Below, in pieces: positions 38,515-47,021 of a DNA stretch of 49,044 nt. Numbering within the stretch: position 1 is the stretch's first letter; every line of letters starts with the position of its first letter. Made by a program: the position numbers and the translations under genes. Source of the stretch: Ruminococcus flavefaciens (GTDB lineage: Bacteria > Bacillota > Clostridia > Oscillospirales > Ruminococcaceae); the NCBI GenBank assembly GCA_902777125.1, contig CACYSQ010000015.1:1-49044 (forward strand), read 5' to 3'. A model generated the notes under the pieces. It worked only from the letters and a program-made list of their open reading frames with translations, was not told the DNA's origin and ran no database searches.

Positions 38515-41454
38515 TCAGCCGAGATTTTTCCGTTTCCGCTCGATCTCGTCGTTGATATCACGGTCGTAACGCAGAAGCGTATCGCGCGGATTTTTCATTG
38601 AGTTGACCGTTTCGCGGAAGGCGTTCATGATATTCCTCGTAACCGCATAGGACGCGGGAAGTATCGGTATCTCTTCAAGCTCGTCCTGCTGTGCGCGGAG
38701 ACGTTTCAGCTCGCTGTCAGACCATGAGAGCTGTCCGAGAGCCTCGACATTTGCGGTGTCGAACCGTCCGAGACCGCCGAGAAGTCCTTCTATCTGCGTA
38801 CCGTACTGCACCTGTATCTCAGTGCCGGTGAACCACTTGATGAACTCCCAGCCGTTCTCCTTGCTACTTATCTTGTTGAATATCACGGCACCGGAACCGT
38901 TGGAATTGACCGCGTGGGAGACCGTGCCGTCAGCGCGGACGGTGCCGGGAACAGGACAGAAGTCCCACAGTCCCTTTATCTCCGGAGAGGCAGCATTGAG
39001 CTGGTTCGCAAAGGTGTAGTTCGCGATGAGCATGGGGTATTCGCCCGTCCGGAAGCGGTTGAAAGCGTCGTAGGTCTGCTCGAAGCTGTACTTCGTGTAG
39101 AAGTCGGTCCACTGCTCAAAGCACTGAACAGCCTCCGCACTGCCGAATGTCGTTGCGGAGAGGTCGCCGTTGTAGTAGCCGATGCCCTTTTGGAGAAGCA
39201 GCATCGCAAAGGTATGTCCGGCTTCCGTCGCAGGCGAGATATTCGCGGACGGAAGGATAAGTCCCGCGGACATATAGTTCCGCTGAATGGCAGGCAGCAT
39301 ATCCATGAAGTCCTGCCACGTTTCAGGCGGACGGTCAAAGCCAAGCTCCGACAGAACATCGGTCCTGTAGAAAAGCATCGGGAAGGTCTGACTTATCGGC
39401 AGACCGTATACCCCTCCGTTGTAGGAGTAGGGCGTCATCGCGTTTTTCTGGAAGCGTCCCGCGACCTCGTTATAGTCGCTGAACTGCGATATATCGGTGA
39501 GAAGTCCCCTCGCTGCGAGGTTAACCGGGAATTCGCCTCCCACGAACAGCGCAACGTCCGGACCCTTTCCGGCGAGCGAGGCTTCGATTATGCCTCCGGT
39601 AACGAGGTTGACCGCGACAGGTATGCCGCTCTCCTGAATGAACTGGTTCTGAGTGAGCTCCTTGACGACGAGAGCCTGATCCCTGCCGAGGGACACCCAT
39701 ACGTCGATGGCGTCCTTGCCGGAAACATCGGAAATGGTGGTGTAGTCGTCGAGGAACGAGCCGATGAAGGCGCTGAAGCCGTACTTCACGCTCTTTGTGA
39801 ACTTCTTCTTGCAGCTCGGGAAGTTTTCGTCCTGCGAGGCGAATTCGATGAAGTCCACCTCGAGCGGCTGACCGCGGTATTCGAGCATCCAAGCCGATAT
39901 CGAGGTCAGGTTCTCCTTTATCTGAGGGAGGTAATCCGGTATTTTCAGCGGTTTTTTCACGCATTTCCGGAGTATCACAGCCATACGTCCGAGTGCGGCA
40001 GCCTCCGAGCCGGCAGTTCCGGAGAGGTCCTCGATGCCGTCCTGAATGTCCTCGAGCTCGTCCGCAAGACGGTCGAATTCGTCAACGAGCTCCGGTATCC
40101 TCTCATGGACGTAGTAATCGGTGTACTTGTCCGGCGCAGGTCCGGTTATCATGAGAATGCGGCGGTAGTAGGTGTTGAGGTCAGCGATGACCGGGTCGAG
40201 CCGGCGCATGGAATTGCCTATCTCACCGGGAACAGCCTCCATAGTGAAGGTATGGTCGCGGGAAGCATCAAGGTAGACGTAAAGCTCCTCGCCGCCGTCA
40301 GTTTCGAGCTCTTTCAGCTTCCAGTCCCTCCCGTAGGAGAAGCTGACGCTGTCAAGATCGGCGCAGGGGACTTTCCCGTCGATATAGATGCGTCTGTTCG
40401 AGAAAAGACCGCGCATCTGATCCTGACGGTACTTTATACCGATGCGGTACCAGCCGGAATTGCCTATCGTTTCGCGAGGGATCACCCATGTCACGCTCTG
40501 GAGGGCGTTTTTCCAGTTGGCGCCGCCGAGACTGTTGTAGACGACCTTTCGAGGATCGGAGGGCGACATGAGATAGGTAGTGTTATCGTAGGTCGGATAG
40601 AGCGTCGGGTCGGACTTGAAGTCCGCATTTTCAGCCTCTATCCGGAATTTTCTGTCGGGAGTTCCCTCTATCGAAGCGGAGGCTTTCACCGATGCTGCAT
40701 ACTCGCTGTAGGTCGGAAGTTCCTCCGGTGCATAGAACCGGAAGCTCGCTATTGCAAGGCGGGCTCTCTCGGAGGTAAAGGTGATATCGTGCCTGCCGTT
40801 TTCGAGGTAGAAGAAGAGCGGCTCGCTGAAAATACCGTCGGTATCGCCGAAGCTTACGGTCTGCCACATCTCCTTCTGCACCTGTGCGGGACGTATCTGA
40901 TCGCCGCGAGAATCCTTGTAAATAGCGCGTTCGTTGACCCATACCCTGCCGAGGGTTATGCGCGAGGCGGTATCGTAAGGCGTTTCGCCGTCTATTTTTA
41001 CGTCAAGCTCCACCGCGGCACTGGAGGACTTCATCGCACAGTAGGTCATTTCCACGCAGTATAGCCCTGTTTCGGGTATATCGAAGCTGTAGGTGACGCT
41101 CCCGCCCTCGCTTTCCCATACAAGGGAATTGCTGTGCGAAACGCCGTCGGCGGTGTAGGTGCCGACCGTTATATCGCCGTCAGCGGAGAGGTAGCTGCTG
41201 CCCGGAACGGTGACTGAGCCGTGCGGACGTCCCATTCCGCTGTAGAGGTCGTAGTAGTCGCTGTAGGTGAGGAGGTCAGGGTCAGCCGGCTCAAAGGAGA
41301 AGTAATCGTCCTCCATAGCGGCAAGGGTGAGCTCGGAAACGCCGTCCTCACCGTCCGCGGCAAGGGATGTGAAGATGCCGCCGCAGTTTCCGGCAGCGAG
41401 CATGAGCGAGAGCAGACCTGCACATACAGAGCCGAAAAAACGTCCGTGTTTCAT
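38515..41454 (-). CDS. Very large extracellular solute-binding protein with extra N-terminal domain
   Basis: A 979-residue sugar-binding component, more than twice the family's usual 400-450. A signal peptide spans about 1-33; the Cys in AAGNCGG does not make a proper lipobox, so lipid anchoring is doubtful. Residues about 75-250 look like a beta-sandwich carbohydrate-binding module (SVTYSFDIPETGLYCVEMTY), with a second similar unit (about 265-430). A helical linker follows (about 435-530). The family 1 solute-binding domain covers about 540-950 (NEVAGRFQKNAMTPYSYNG, GVYGLPISQTFPMLFYRTD, WEFIKWFTGTEIQVQYG). First gene of the operon; ATG follows AAGGAGG. It probably captures a large glycan at the surface. 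Lack of a visible anchor is odd. Confidence 0.88.
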   Translation of the reverse strand: MKHGRFFGSVCAGLLSLMLAAGNCGGIFTSLAADGEDGVSELTLAAMEDDYFSFEPADPDLLTYSDYYDLYSGMGRPHGSVTVPGSSYLSADGDITVGTYTADGVSHSNSLVWESEGGSVTYSFDIPETGLYCVEMTYCAMKSSSAAVELDVKIDGETPYDTASRITLGRVWVNERAIYKDSRGDQIRPAQVQKEMWQTVSFGDTDGIFSEPLFFYLENGRHDITFTSERARLAIASFRFYAPEELPTYSEYAASVKASASIEGTPDRKFRIEAENADFKSDPTLYPTYDNTTYLMSPSDPRKVVYNSLGGANWKNALQSVTWVIPRETIGNSGWYRIGIKYRQDQMRGLFSNRRIYIDGKVPCADLDSVSFSYGRDWKLKELETDGGEELYVYLDASRDHTFTMEAVPGEIGNSMRRLDPVIADLNTYYRRILMITGPAPDKYTDYYVHERIPELVDEFDRLADELEDIQDGIEDLSGTAGSEAAALGRMAVILRKCVKKPLKIPDYLPQIKENLTSISAWMLEYRGQPLEVDFIEFASQDENFPSCKKKFTKSVKYGFSAFIGSFLDDYTTISDVSGKDAIDVWVSLGRDQALVVKELTQNQFIQESGIPVAVNLVTGGIIEASLAGKGPDVALFVGGEFPVNLAARGLLTDISQFSDYNEVAGRFQKNAMTPYSYNGGVYGLPISQTFPMLFYRTDVLSELGFDRPPETWQDFMDMLPAIQRNYMSAGLILPSANISPATEAGHTFAMLLLQKGIGYYNGDLSATTFGSAEAVQCFEQWTDFYTKYSFEQTYDAFNRFRTGEYPMLIANYTFANQLNAASPEIKGLWDFCPVPGTVRADGTVSHAVNSNGSGAVIFNKISSKENGWEFIKWFTGTEIQVQYGTQIEGLLGGLGRFDTANVEALGQLSWSDSELKRLRAQQDELEEIPILPASYAVTRNIMNAFRETVNSMKNPRDTLLRYDRDINDEIERKRKNLG

Positions 41455-41502
41455 GGTGAGAGAGCCTCCTTCCTTTACTAATTTGCATAAATAGCCATGA
41501 TA

Positions 41503-41531
41503 ATTATATCAAATTTCTGTCATAATGTCAA
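41503..41531 (-). promoter_or_regulatory. Perfect consensus promoter for the sugar uptake operon
   Basis: Minus strand TTGACA, 17-nt spacer, TATAAT: full sigma-A consensus. Such strength suggests control by a repressor or attenuation; no operator was recognised. It is divergent from the promoter at 41621-41649. Confidence 0.85.
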
Positions 41532-41620
41532 GGTTTTTAGTTCGGAGTGCTGAGGGAGCAGATAGCTGCGGACAGCAGGGGACCCGCAGCTAAGAACTGC
41601 AAGCAAAGAGCCGGAGCCAG

Positions 41621-41649
41621 TTGACAAAAGGCTGGCGATGTGGTAAAAT
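41621..41649 (+). promoter_or_regulatory. Sigma-A type promoter for the NatAB-like exporter genes
   Basis: TTGACA, 17-nt spacer, TAAAAT. An inverted repeat GCCAG / CTGGC (41616-41620 and 41632-41636) brackets the -35 box and may be an operator. Confidence 0.78.
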
Positions 41650-41711
41650 TAAATCATAAAATTATAGCAGAGCCCTATACTATTATAATACAAAAGGAGC
41701 TGATAGCTGAA

Positions 41712-42452
41712 ATGTCAAACGTACTCGAAGTAAAGGAGCTTACCAAGCAGTATTCAAAGGTGCTTGCTGCTGATAAGGTCAGCTTCACGATAGGCGAGGG
41801 GGAGATATTCGCCCTCATCGGTCCTAACGGTGCAGGCAAGACCACTACTATCCGCATGATATCCACCCTTCTCACCCCGACGGACGGCGATGCCGTGGTC
41901 GCAGGTCACAGTATCATCAAGGAGCCGGCAAAGGTCAGGGAGTGCATAACCTACCTTCCCGATGAAGCCGGTGCGTACAAGAACATGACGGGACTGAAAT
42001 ACCTCCGCTTCATGGCGGGACTTTTCCTCTCGGACATAGACGCGCTCAATGCTGCAGTTGACCGTGCGAAGGAGATCTGCGGTCTGGGAGACCGTCTCGA
42101 GGATAAGATAGGCAGCTACAGCCGCGGTATGATAAGGAAGCTCCTCCTCGCGAGGGCGGTAATGACCAAGCCCAAGCTCGCGATACTCGACGAGCCTACC
42201 AGCGGTCTGGACGTCATCAACGCCATTGAGATAAGAAAGACCATAAAGACGCTTGCTGAAAAGGAGAAGATGTCCTTCCTGCTGTCGTCGCACAATATGC
42301 TCGAGATAGAGTTCGTCTCCGACCGCGTAGGCATTATCACAGGCGGACACCTCATGGTGACGGGCAGTGCGGACGAGCTCAAGGAACGCTACAATGCCAA
42401 GAACCTTGAGGAAGTATTTGAAAGGGTGGTGATCGAGAATGAAGTTCATTAA
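41712..42452 (+). CDS. ABC exporter ATP-binding protein (NatA-like)
   Basis: A 246-residue ATPase. ATG at 41712 follows AAGGAGC at a rather long spacing (about 12 nt); 24 upstream codons in the open frame begin at a GTG overlapping the promoter and are rejected. Walker A is GPNGAGKTT (residues about 37-45), the signature is SYSRGMIRKLLLARA, Walker B is LAILDEPTSGLD, followed by SSHNMLEIE with the switch His. It ends in the FERVV segment common to NatA-type ATPases. It overlaps the permease gene by 14 nt. Substrate may be Na+, a drug or a peptide; sequence does not decide. Confidence 0.92.
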   Translation: MSNVLEVKELTKQYSKVLAADKVSFTIGEGEIFALIGPNGAGKTTTIRMISTLLTPTDGDAVVAGHSIIKEPAKVRECITYLPDEAGAYKNMTGLKYLRFMAGLFLSDIDALNAAVDRAKEICGLGDRLEDKIGSYSRGMIRKLLLARAVMTKPKLAILDEPTSGLDVINAIEIRKTIKTLAEKEKMSFLLSSHNMLEIEFVSDRVGIITGGHLMVTGSADELKERYNAKNLEEVFERVVIENEVH

Positions 42453-43791
42453 CCTCCTGAAAAAGGAGCTTTCCGAGCTTATAAACCTCCAGATGATACT
42501 CGGTCTCGTGGTAGCGATGGGCATATTCATGATACTCGGCAGCATCATGGACACCACTATCGACGAGGCTAAGGAGGAGACCACCAACGTTACGATACGT
42601 CTCTGTGACCGCGATGATACTGAGTACACGCAGGAGCTTATAAAGTCGATAAAGGAGGACGGCAACAACGTCCGCTTGTTCGATACCGACGGCGATGACT
42701 ACGCCGCTATCCTCAAGGACAACGACATCAAGGACCTCATTATTATCCCGGAGGGTTTCACAGCGGCGCTCGAAAGCAGCAAGAGACCGGAGCTTATAAC
42801 CGTTTCGAGAATGACCTCGGCTGCGACCCTTTCCAACCTCAATGTCGGTACTTCAAGCGGACTTGCCCTTATAAAGGACAGGATAGCCGCTGATGTTGCT
42901 CAGAAGAACGGCATGAGCGAACAGGATTACGCGATCGTGGAAAATCCTGTTGTTGTCAGGGACAATACCGTTGTTGACGACAAGTCCGCGGAGATATCCC
43001 CGAGCGATATCATGAGCAAGATCGCAATTCAGAACGCTGTTATGCCTATCGTGGTATTCGTGCTCATCATCATGACCTCACAGATGCTCATGAGTGCGGT
43101 CGCCAACGAAAAAACGGACAAGACCCTTGAAACACTGCTCTCCGCACCTGTTTCGAGAGGTGCTGTCATAGGCGCAAAGATGCTTGCTGCCGCGATAATC
43201 GCGCTCATAAACGCCGGAGTGTATATGTTCGGCTTCTCGTTCTTTGTCAGCGGTGCGACCGATACGGTCACTGAGGCTGCGGAGAACCTCATCGCGAGCA
43301 CGATGTCCGTTGACGAGGCTATAAACAAGCTCGGACTCTCACTCGGCGGCTTCGATTACTTCCTCATCGGCTTGCAGTTGTTCTTCACTATCATGATATG
43401 CCTGTCGGTTTCACTCATACTCGGTGCTCTTGTGAACGACACAAAGAACACTCAGAGCATGATAATGCCGATAATGATGCTGGCAATGGTGCCCTATATG
43501 ATATCCATACTTGCCGATATCAATGCGCTTCCCGGCGTACTCAGGTATGCGGTATACGCGATACCCTTCACCCACACCTTCATGGCGATACCGAACCTGA
43601 TGTTCGGCAACAGGCTGATATTCTTTGCGGGACTCATCTATCAGATAATAGTATTTATTGTGTGCATATTCTTTGCGCTGAGGATATTCATGTCCGACAA
43701 GATATTCACCATAAGGCTCAACTTCGGTCAGAAGTCGAAGTACAAGGCGAGAAAGCGCCGTCAGCAGAAGGCTGAGGAGCAGAAAAAATAA
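42439..43791 (+). CDS. ABC-2 type exporter permease (NatB-like)
   Basis: A 450-residue permease. One N-terminal span (about 18-38) is followed by a large outside domain (about 40-200) and then five or six spans (about 200-425) with a basic C-terminal tail (KSKYKARKRRQQKAEEQKK). This layout is that of NatB/ABC-2 permeases. QMLMSAVANEKTDKTLETLLS is the conserved coupling helix that docks to the ATPase. The start lies within the natA-like gene, so the two are coupled. Export substrate unknown. Confidence 0.9.
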   Translation: MKFINLLKKELSELINLQMILGLVVAMGIFMILGSIMDTTIDEAKEETTNVTIRLCDRDDTEYTQELIKSIKEDGNNVRLFDTDGDDYAAILKDNDIKDLIIIPEGFTAALESSKRPELITVSRMTSAATLSNLNVGTSSGLALIKDRIAADVAQKNGMSEQDYAIVENPVVVRDNTVVDDKSAEISPSDIMSKIAIQNAVMPIVVFVLIIMTSQMLMSAVANEKTDKTLETLLSAPVSRGAVIGAKMLAAAIIALINAGVYMFGFSFFVSGATDTVTEAAENLIASTMSVDEAINKLGLSLGGFDYFLIGLQLFFTIMICLSVSLILGALVNDTKNTQSMIMPIMMLAMVPYMISILADINALPGVLRYAVYAIPFTHTFMAIPNLMFGNRLIFFAGLIYQIIVFIVCIFFALRIFMSDKIFTIRLNFGQKSKYKARKRRQQKAEEQKK

Positions 43792-43838
43792 GCAGGGCAG
43801 AACTAAGGGCTCTGACCACAAAAAAGGAGGTATTATTT

Positions 43839-44552
43839 ATGTCAACACCCCATAACAATGCGAAAAAAGGCGATATTGCCAAGACCGTTCTCATGCCGGG
43901 CGACCCGCTGAGAGCTAAGTTCATCGCGGAGAATTATCTCGAAAACCCCGTCTGCTACAACGAGGTACGTGGTATGCTCGGCTATACCGGTACCTACAAG
44001 GGCGTACCGGTATCAGTTCAGGGCAGCGGCATGGGTATGCCTTCCATAGGCATCTACTCATGGGAGCTCTACAATGAGTATGACGTCGAGAACATCATAA
44101 GAGTAGGAACAGCCGGTGCGGTCGCGGACGATGTTCAGCTCAGAGATATTATAATAGGTATGAGTGCGAGCACTAATTCTGCTTACGCGAGCCAGTACAG
44201 GCTTCCGGGAACTTATGCGCCGACTGCTTCGTGGAAGCTTCTGAGTGCGGCGGCTGAGGCTGCCGGAAAGAGCGGAAAGAGCTTCCGGGTAGGCAATATC
44301 CTTTCGAGCGACACCTTCTACGATGATGCGGACAGCCTTGCGGAATGGCAGAAAATGGGTGTTCTCGCTATCGAAATGGAAGCGGCGGCACTCTACATGA
44401 ACGCTGCCCGTGCCGGAAAGAACGCTCTGTGCGTACTGACGGTCTCGGACTGTCCGCTGAGAGGACTTTCCACGACTGCGGAGGAGAGACAGACGACCTT
44501 CCGCGATATGATGGAGATAGCACTCGATACAGCAGTGCTCGCGGCAGGTTAA
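43839..44552 (+). CDS. deoD: Purine nucleoside phosphorylase, DeoD type
   Basis: A 237-residue member of the hexameric trimer-of-dimers phosphorylases, which split purine nucleosides with phosphate to base and ribose-1-phosphate. Motifs: MPGDPLRAKFIAENYL (phosphate-binding Gly and Arg, near residues 22-37), GSGMGMPSIGIYSWEL (near 66-81), RVGTAGAV (near 90-97), AIEMEAAALY (near 180-189), SDCPLRG where most enzymes have SDH (Asp kept, near 205), and TTAEERQTTF. Start after AAAAGGAGG. It lies 47 nt after the exporter genes with no terminator between, so it may be co-transcribed with them. Confidence 0.93.
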   Translation: MSTPHNNAKKGDIAKTVLMPGDPLRAKFIAENYLENPVCYNEVRGMLGYTGTYKGVPVSVQGSGMGMPSIGIYSWELYNEYDVENIIRVGTAGAVADDVQLRDIIIGMSASTNSAYASQYRLPGTYAPTASWKLLSAAAEAAGKSGKSFRVGNILSSDTFYDDADSLAEWQKMGVLAIEMEAAALYMNAARAGKNALCVLTVSDCPLRGLSTTAEERQTTFRDMMEIALDTAVLAAG

Positions 44553-44618
44553 GTTAAAACAAAATTATCGTTCACGAAAAATTTACAAATTTTTTCGCAG
44601 TCTTTGTCCCGATATCTA

Positions 44619-44647
44619 TTGCAATCTGACGAGAAATATGGTAAAAT
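44619..44647 (+). promoter_or_regulatory. Promoter of the S10 ribosomal protein operon
   Basis: TTGCAA, 17-nt spacer, TAAAAT. Transcription should begin near 44654, giving a leader of about 310 nt before rpsJ. Confidence 0.75.
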
Positions 44648-44653
44648 TATACC

Positions 44654-44966
44654 TGTTGAGCGCACTGAAAGTGTGCTGACTGCAAAAGATATGCGTTGAA
44701 ACGGAAGGTTGCTGCCGGTATGGCAGGTAATTTCCGCGGAGTATGTCCGATTTTAAACCGGGCGAATGGGATAGTGAACACAGTTTGTGGTTTGTAACGC
44801 GCAGCTTGCGTATGCGCTGTTGCACTGTATCTGTGTCTCAAAAAGTCTGCCAGCGTCCGGAAAACCTACGGTTCTCCGGACTTTTTTATAAGTAAGGCAG
44901 GGAACACGCGGAAGCGTGTGAAGTCCCAGAAAGCGTCCCCGTAAATTTATCAAGGAGGCGAAAATC
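44654..44966 (+). promoter_or_regulatory. Structured leader of the S10 operon with internal terminator
   Basis: About 310 untranslated bases with several hairpins: AGCGCACT / AGTGTGCT near 44658-44676, GCTGCC / GGCAG near 44710-44730, and GCGCA / TGCGC-type pairing near 44800-44820. These are followed by an intrinsic terminator at 44856-44888 and a further hairpin ACACGC-GGAA-GCGTGT near 44902-44917 before the rpsJ ribosome site. The layout fits an attenuation-type control by a ribosomal protein; L4 does this for the E. coli S10 operon, but the ligand here is not known. No open frame of note lies inside. Confidence 0.7.
44856..44888 (+). terminator. Attenuator terminator in the S10 leader
   Basis: 12-bp stem GTCCGGAAAACC / GGTTCTCCGGAC with one mismatch, a 3-nt TAC loop and six T residues. 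It lies upstream of rpsJ on the same strand, so read-through must be controlled for the operon to be expressed. Confidence 0.85.
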
Positions 44967-45281
44967 ATGGCAGTCAACGAAAAGATCAGATTCAAGATCA
45001 AGGGTTACGATCACGCTACTGTGGATATCGCAGCAGCTAAGATCGTTGAAGCAGCTAAGAGAAGCGGTGCGAGAGTTTCAGGTCCTATCCCGCTCCCGAC
45101 CGACAAGGAGGTAGTTACTATCCTCCGTGCTGTACACAAGTACAAGGACAGCCGCGAGCAGTTCGAGATGAGAACTCACAAGAGACTCGTAGACGTTATC
45201 CGTCCTACAGAAAAGACAACTGCTGCTCTTGACAAGCTTGAGATCCCCGCAGGCGTAGACGTTGTTATGGAAGTCAAGTAA
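44967..45281 (+). CDS. rpsJ: 30S ribosomal protein S10
   Basis: 104 residues, starting [20 protein letters not shown]. The family signature [20 protein letters not shown] (near residues 35-54) and [15 protein letters not shown] are intact. S10 binds 16S rRNA in the head of the small subunit and also serves as NusE in antitermination complexes. First gene of the operon behind the attenuated leader; AAGGAGG site 9 nt upstream. Length normal. Confidence 0.98.
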   Translation: MAVNEKIRFKIKGYDHATVDIAAAKIVEAAKRSGARVSGPIPLPTDKEVVTILRAVHKYKDSREQFEMRTHKRLVDVIRPTEKTTAALDKLEIPAGVDVVMEVK

Positions 45282-45306
45282 TTGGCTGAAATTACGCTTA
45301 AAACCA

Positions 45307-45363
45307 CCGTTTGGGAAACGGAATGGCGGTAGTCCGCCGGTCATGTTGACGACCTTCGTCAAC
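45307..45363 (+). other. Three tandem hairpins between rpsJ and rplC
   Basis: CCGTTT / AAACGG (45307-45321), GGCGG / CCGCC (45325-45338) and a perfect 8-bp GTTGACGA / TCGTCAAC (45345-45363) in a 109-nt gap that is large for this operon. No T-run follows. They may be a ribosomal protein binding site or processing site. Confidence 0.6.
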
Positions 45364-45390
45364 CAATAACCTAACAGGAGGAAATACGAT

Positions 45391-46023
45391 ATGCAGAAAG
45401 GTATTATCGGCAAGAAGATCGGTATGACACAGATCTTCGACGAGGCAGGAAAGGTTGTTCCTGTAACAGTAGTAGAAGCCGGTCCGTGCGTTGTTGTACA
45501 GAAGAAAACTGTTGAGAACGACGGATATGCAGCTCTTCAGCTCGGCTACGGCGATGTCAAGATCCAGAGAATGAACAAGCCCCTCAAGGGTCACTTCGAC
45601 AAGGCAGACGTTGCCTGCAAGTCAACCCTCAAGGAGTTCAGACTCGATGACTGCGACACTCTCAACGTAGGCGACATCGTAAAGGCTGACACCTTTGCAG
45701 TAGGCGACGCTATCGACGTTGTCGGCACAAGCAAGGGTAAGGGCTACGCTGGTCCTATCAAGCGCAATAATCAGCACAGACTCAAGGAGACCCACGGTAC
45801 AGGCCCTGTTCACAGACAGGCTGGTTCAATGGGCGCTTGTTCTTCCCCTTCAAGAATCTTCAAGGGCAAGATCCTCGCTGGTCACATGGGCGCTGAGCAG
45901 GTAACAGTTCAGAACCTCGAAATAGTAAAAATAGACGCAGAGAACAATCTCATCGCTATCAAGGGCGCTATCCCCGGTCCTAAGGGCGGTATCGTTTATA
46001 TCGTTGACAGCGTTAAGGCTTAA
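45391..46023 (+). CDS. rplC: 50S ribosomal protein L3
   Basis: 210 residues, starting [20 protein letters not shown]. The conserved [20 protein letters not shown] and [23 protein letters not shown] regions (about 115-165) contain the loop reaching the peptidyl transferase centre. Site AGGAGG precedes the ATG. The sequence motif has Gly-Pro-Ile-Lys-Arg-Asn in place of the common FQG stretch, but overall length and layout are normal. Confidence 0.97.
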   Translation: MQKGIIGKKIGMTQIFDEAGKVVPVTVVEAGPCVVVQKKTVENDGYAALQLGYGDVKIQRMNKPLKGHFDKADVACKSTLKEFRLDDCDTLNVGDIVKADTFAVGDAIDVVGTSKGKGYAGPIKRNNQHRLKETHGTGPVHRQAGSMGACSSPSRIFKGKILAGHMGAEQVTVQNLEIVKIDAENNLIAIKGAIPGPKGGIVYIVDSVKA

Positions 46024-46040
46024 GGAAGGAGGAAGCGTAA

Positions 46041-46664
46041 ATGTCTAAAATTTCAGTATTTGATATGACAGGTAAGCAGGTTTCCGAAACAGAGCTCAAT
46101 GACGCGGTTTTCGGAATTGCTCCCAACGAAGCTGTTATGCACGCTATGGTAGTTAATTACCTCGCTAACCAGAGACAGGGCACACAGTCCACCCTTACAA
46201 GAACAGAAGTAAGCGGCGGCGGCAGAAAGCCCTGGAGACAGAAGGGTACAGGCCATGCAAGACAGGGTTCCACCCGTGCTCCTCAGTGGGTTCACGGCGG
46301 TATCGCTCTCGGCCCCAAGCCCAGAGATTACAGATACGCACTCAACAAGAAGGTAAGAAGACTCGCTATGAAGTCTGCTCTTTCCACTAAGGTGCTCGAT
46401 AACAACATGATCGTTCTTGATGCTCTCACACTTGATGACTACAAGACAAAGACTGTTGTTGAAATGCTCAAGGCTCTCGGCGTTGAGGGCAAGGCTCTCA
46501 TCGTTACAGCAGAGGCTGATGCAAAGGTAATCAAGAGCGCAGCTAACATCCCCGGTGTTAAGACTGCTGCTGTAAATACACTCAATGTTTACGACATACT
46601 CAACCACGATAAGTTCATCGTCGTTAAGAATGCCGTAGGTAAGATCGAGGAGGTATACGCATGA
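46041..46664 (+). CDS. rplD: 50S ribosomal protein L4
   Basis: 207 residues. [20 protein letters not shown] (about residues 54-73) is the hallmark basic loop that lines the exit tunnel, followed by [15 protein letters not shown]. Normal length. The last four bases overlap the rplW start (ATGA). L4 is the regulator of the S10 operon in E. coli; whether it acts on the leader seen here is unknown. Confidence 0.98.
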   Translation: MSKISVFDMTGKQVSETELNDAVFGIAPNEAVMHAMVVNYLANQRQGTQSTLTRTEVSGGGRKPWRQKGTGHARQGSTRAPQWVHGGIALGPKPRDYRYALNKKVRRLAMKSALSTKVLDNNMIVLDALTLDDYKTKTVVEMLKALGVEGKALIVTAEADAKVIKSAANIPGVKTAAVNTLNVYDILNHDKFIVVKNAVGKIEEVYA

Positions 46665-46957
46665 TAAAGACTGCTCAGGATATCATCCTCAAGCCTGTTA
46701 TCACAGAGAAATCCATGGACGATCTTCAGGCTGGAAAGTACACCTTCAAGGTTGCTACAGACGCTAACAAGACAGAGATCAAGAAGGCTGTCGAGCAGCT
46801 TTTCGACGTTAAGGTCGCTAAGGTGAACACCCTCAACGTTAACGGCAAGGCTAAGAGAGTCGGCAGATATGCCGGCAAGACTTCCGATTGGAAGAAGGCT
46901 GTCGTTACTCTTACTGCTGATTCAAAGGCAATCGAGTTCTTCGAGGGTATGGTTTGA
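46661..46957 (+). CDS. rplW: 50S ribosomal protein L23
   Basis: 98 residues. [20 protein letters not shown] at the N-terminus and [21 protein letters not shown] in the middle are typical. L23 lies at the exit tunnel and is the docking site for trigger factor and SRP. Start overlaps the L4 stop. Confidence 0.98.
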   Translation: MIKTAQDIILKPVITEKSMDDLQAGKYTFKVATDANKTEIKKAVEQLFDVKVAKVNTLNVNGKAKRVGRYAGKTSDWKKAVVTLTADSKAIEFFEGMV

Positions 46958-47021
46958 TAACACATCAAGCCCGTTAAGGGAGTAATGCTCCCGCAAAAAA
47001 CGCATTAAAGGAGAAATTATC

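Noticed and set aside
38914-41064. A 716-codon open frame on the plus strand
   Set aside because: It is antisense to the solute-binding protein gene. Codon bias toward G/C in third positions leaves stops rare in this frame. It has no ribosome site, and its translation resembles no known protein.
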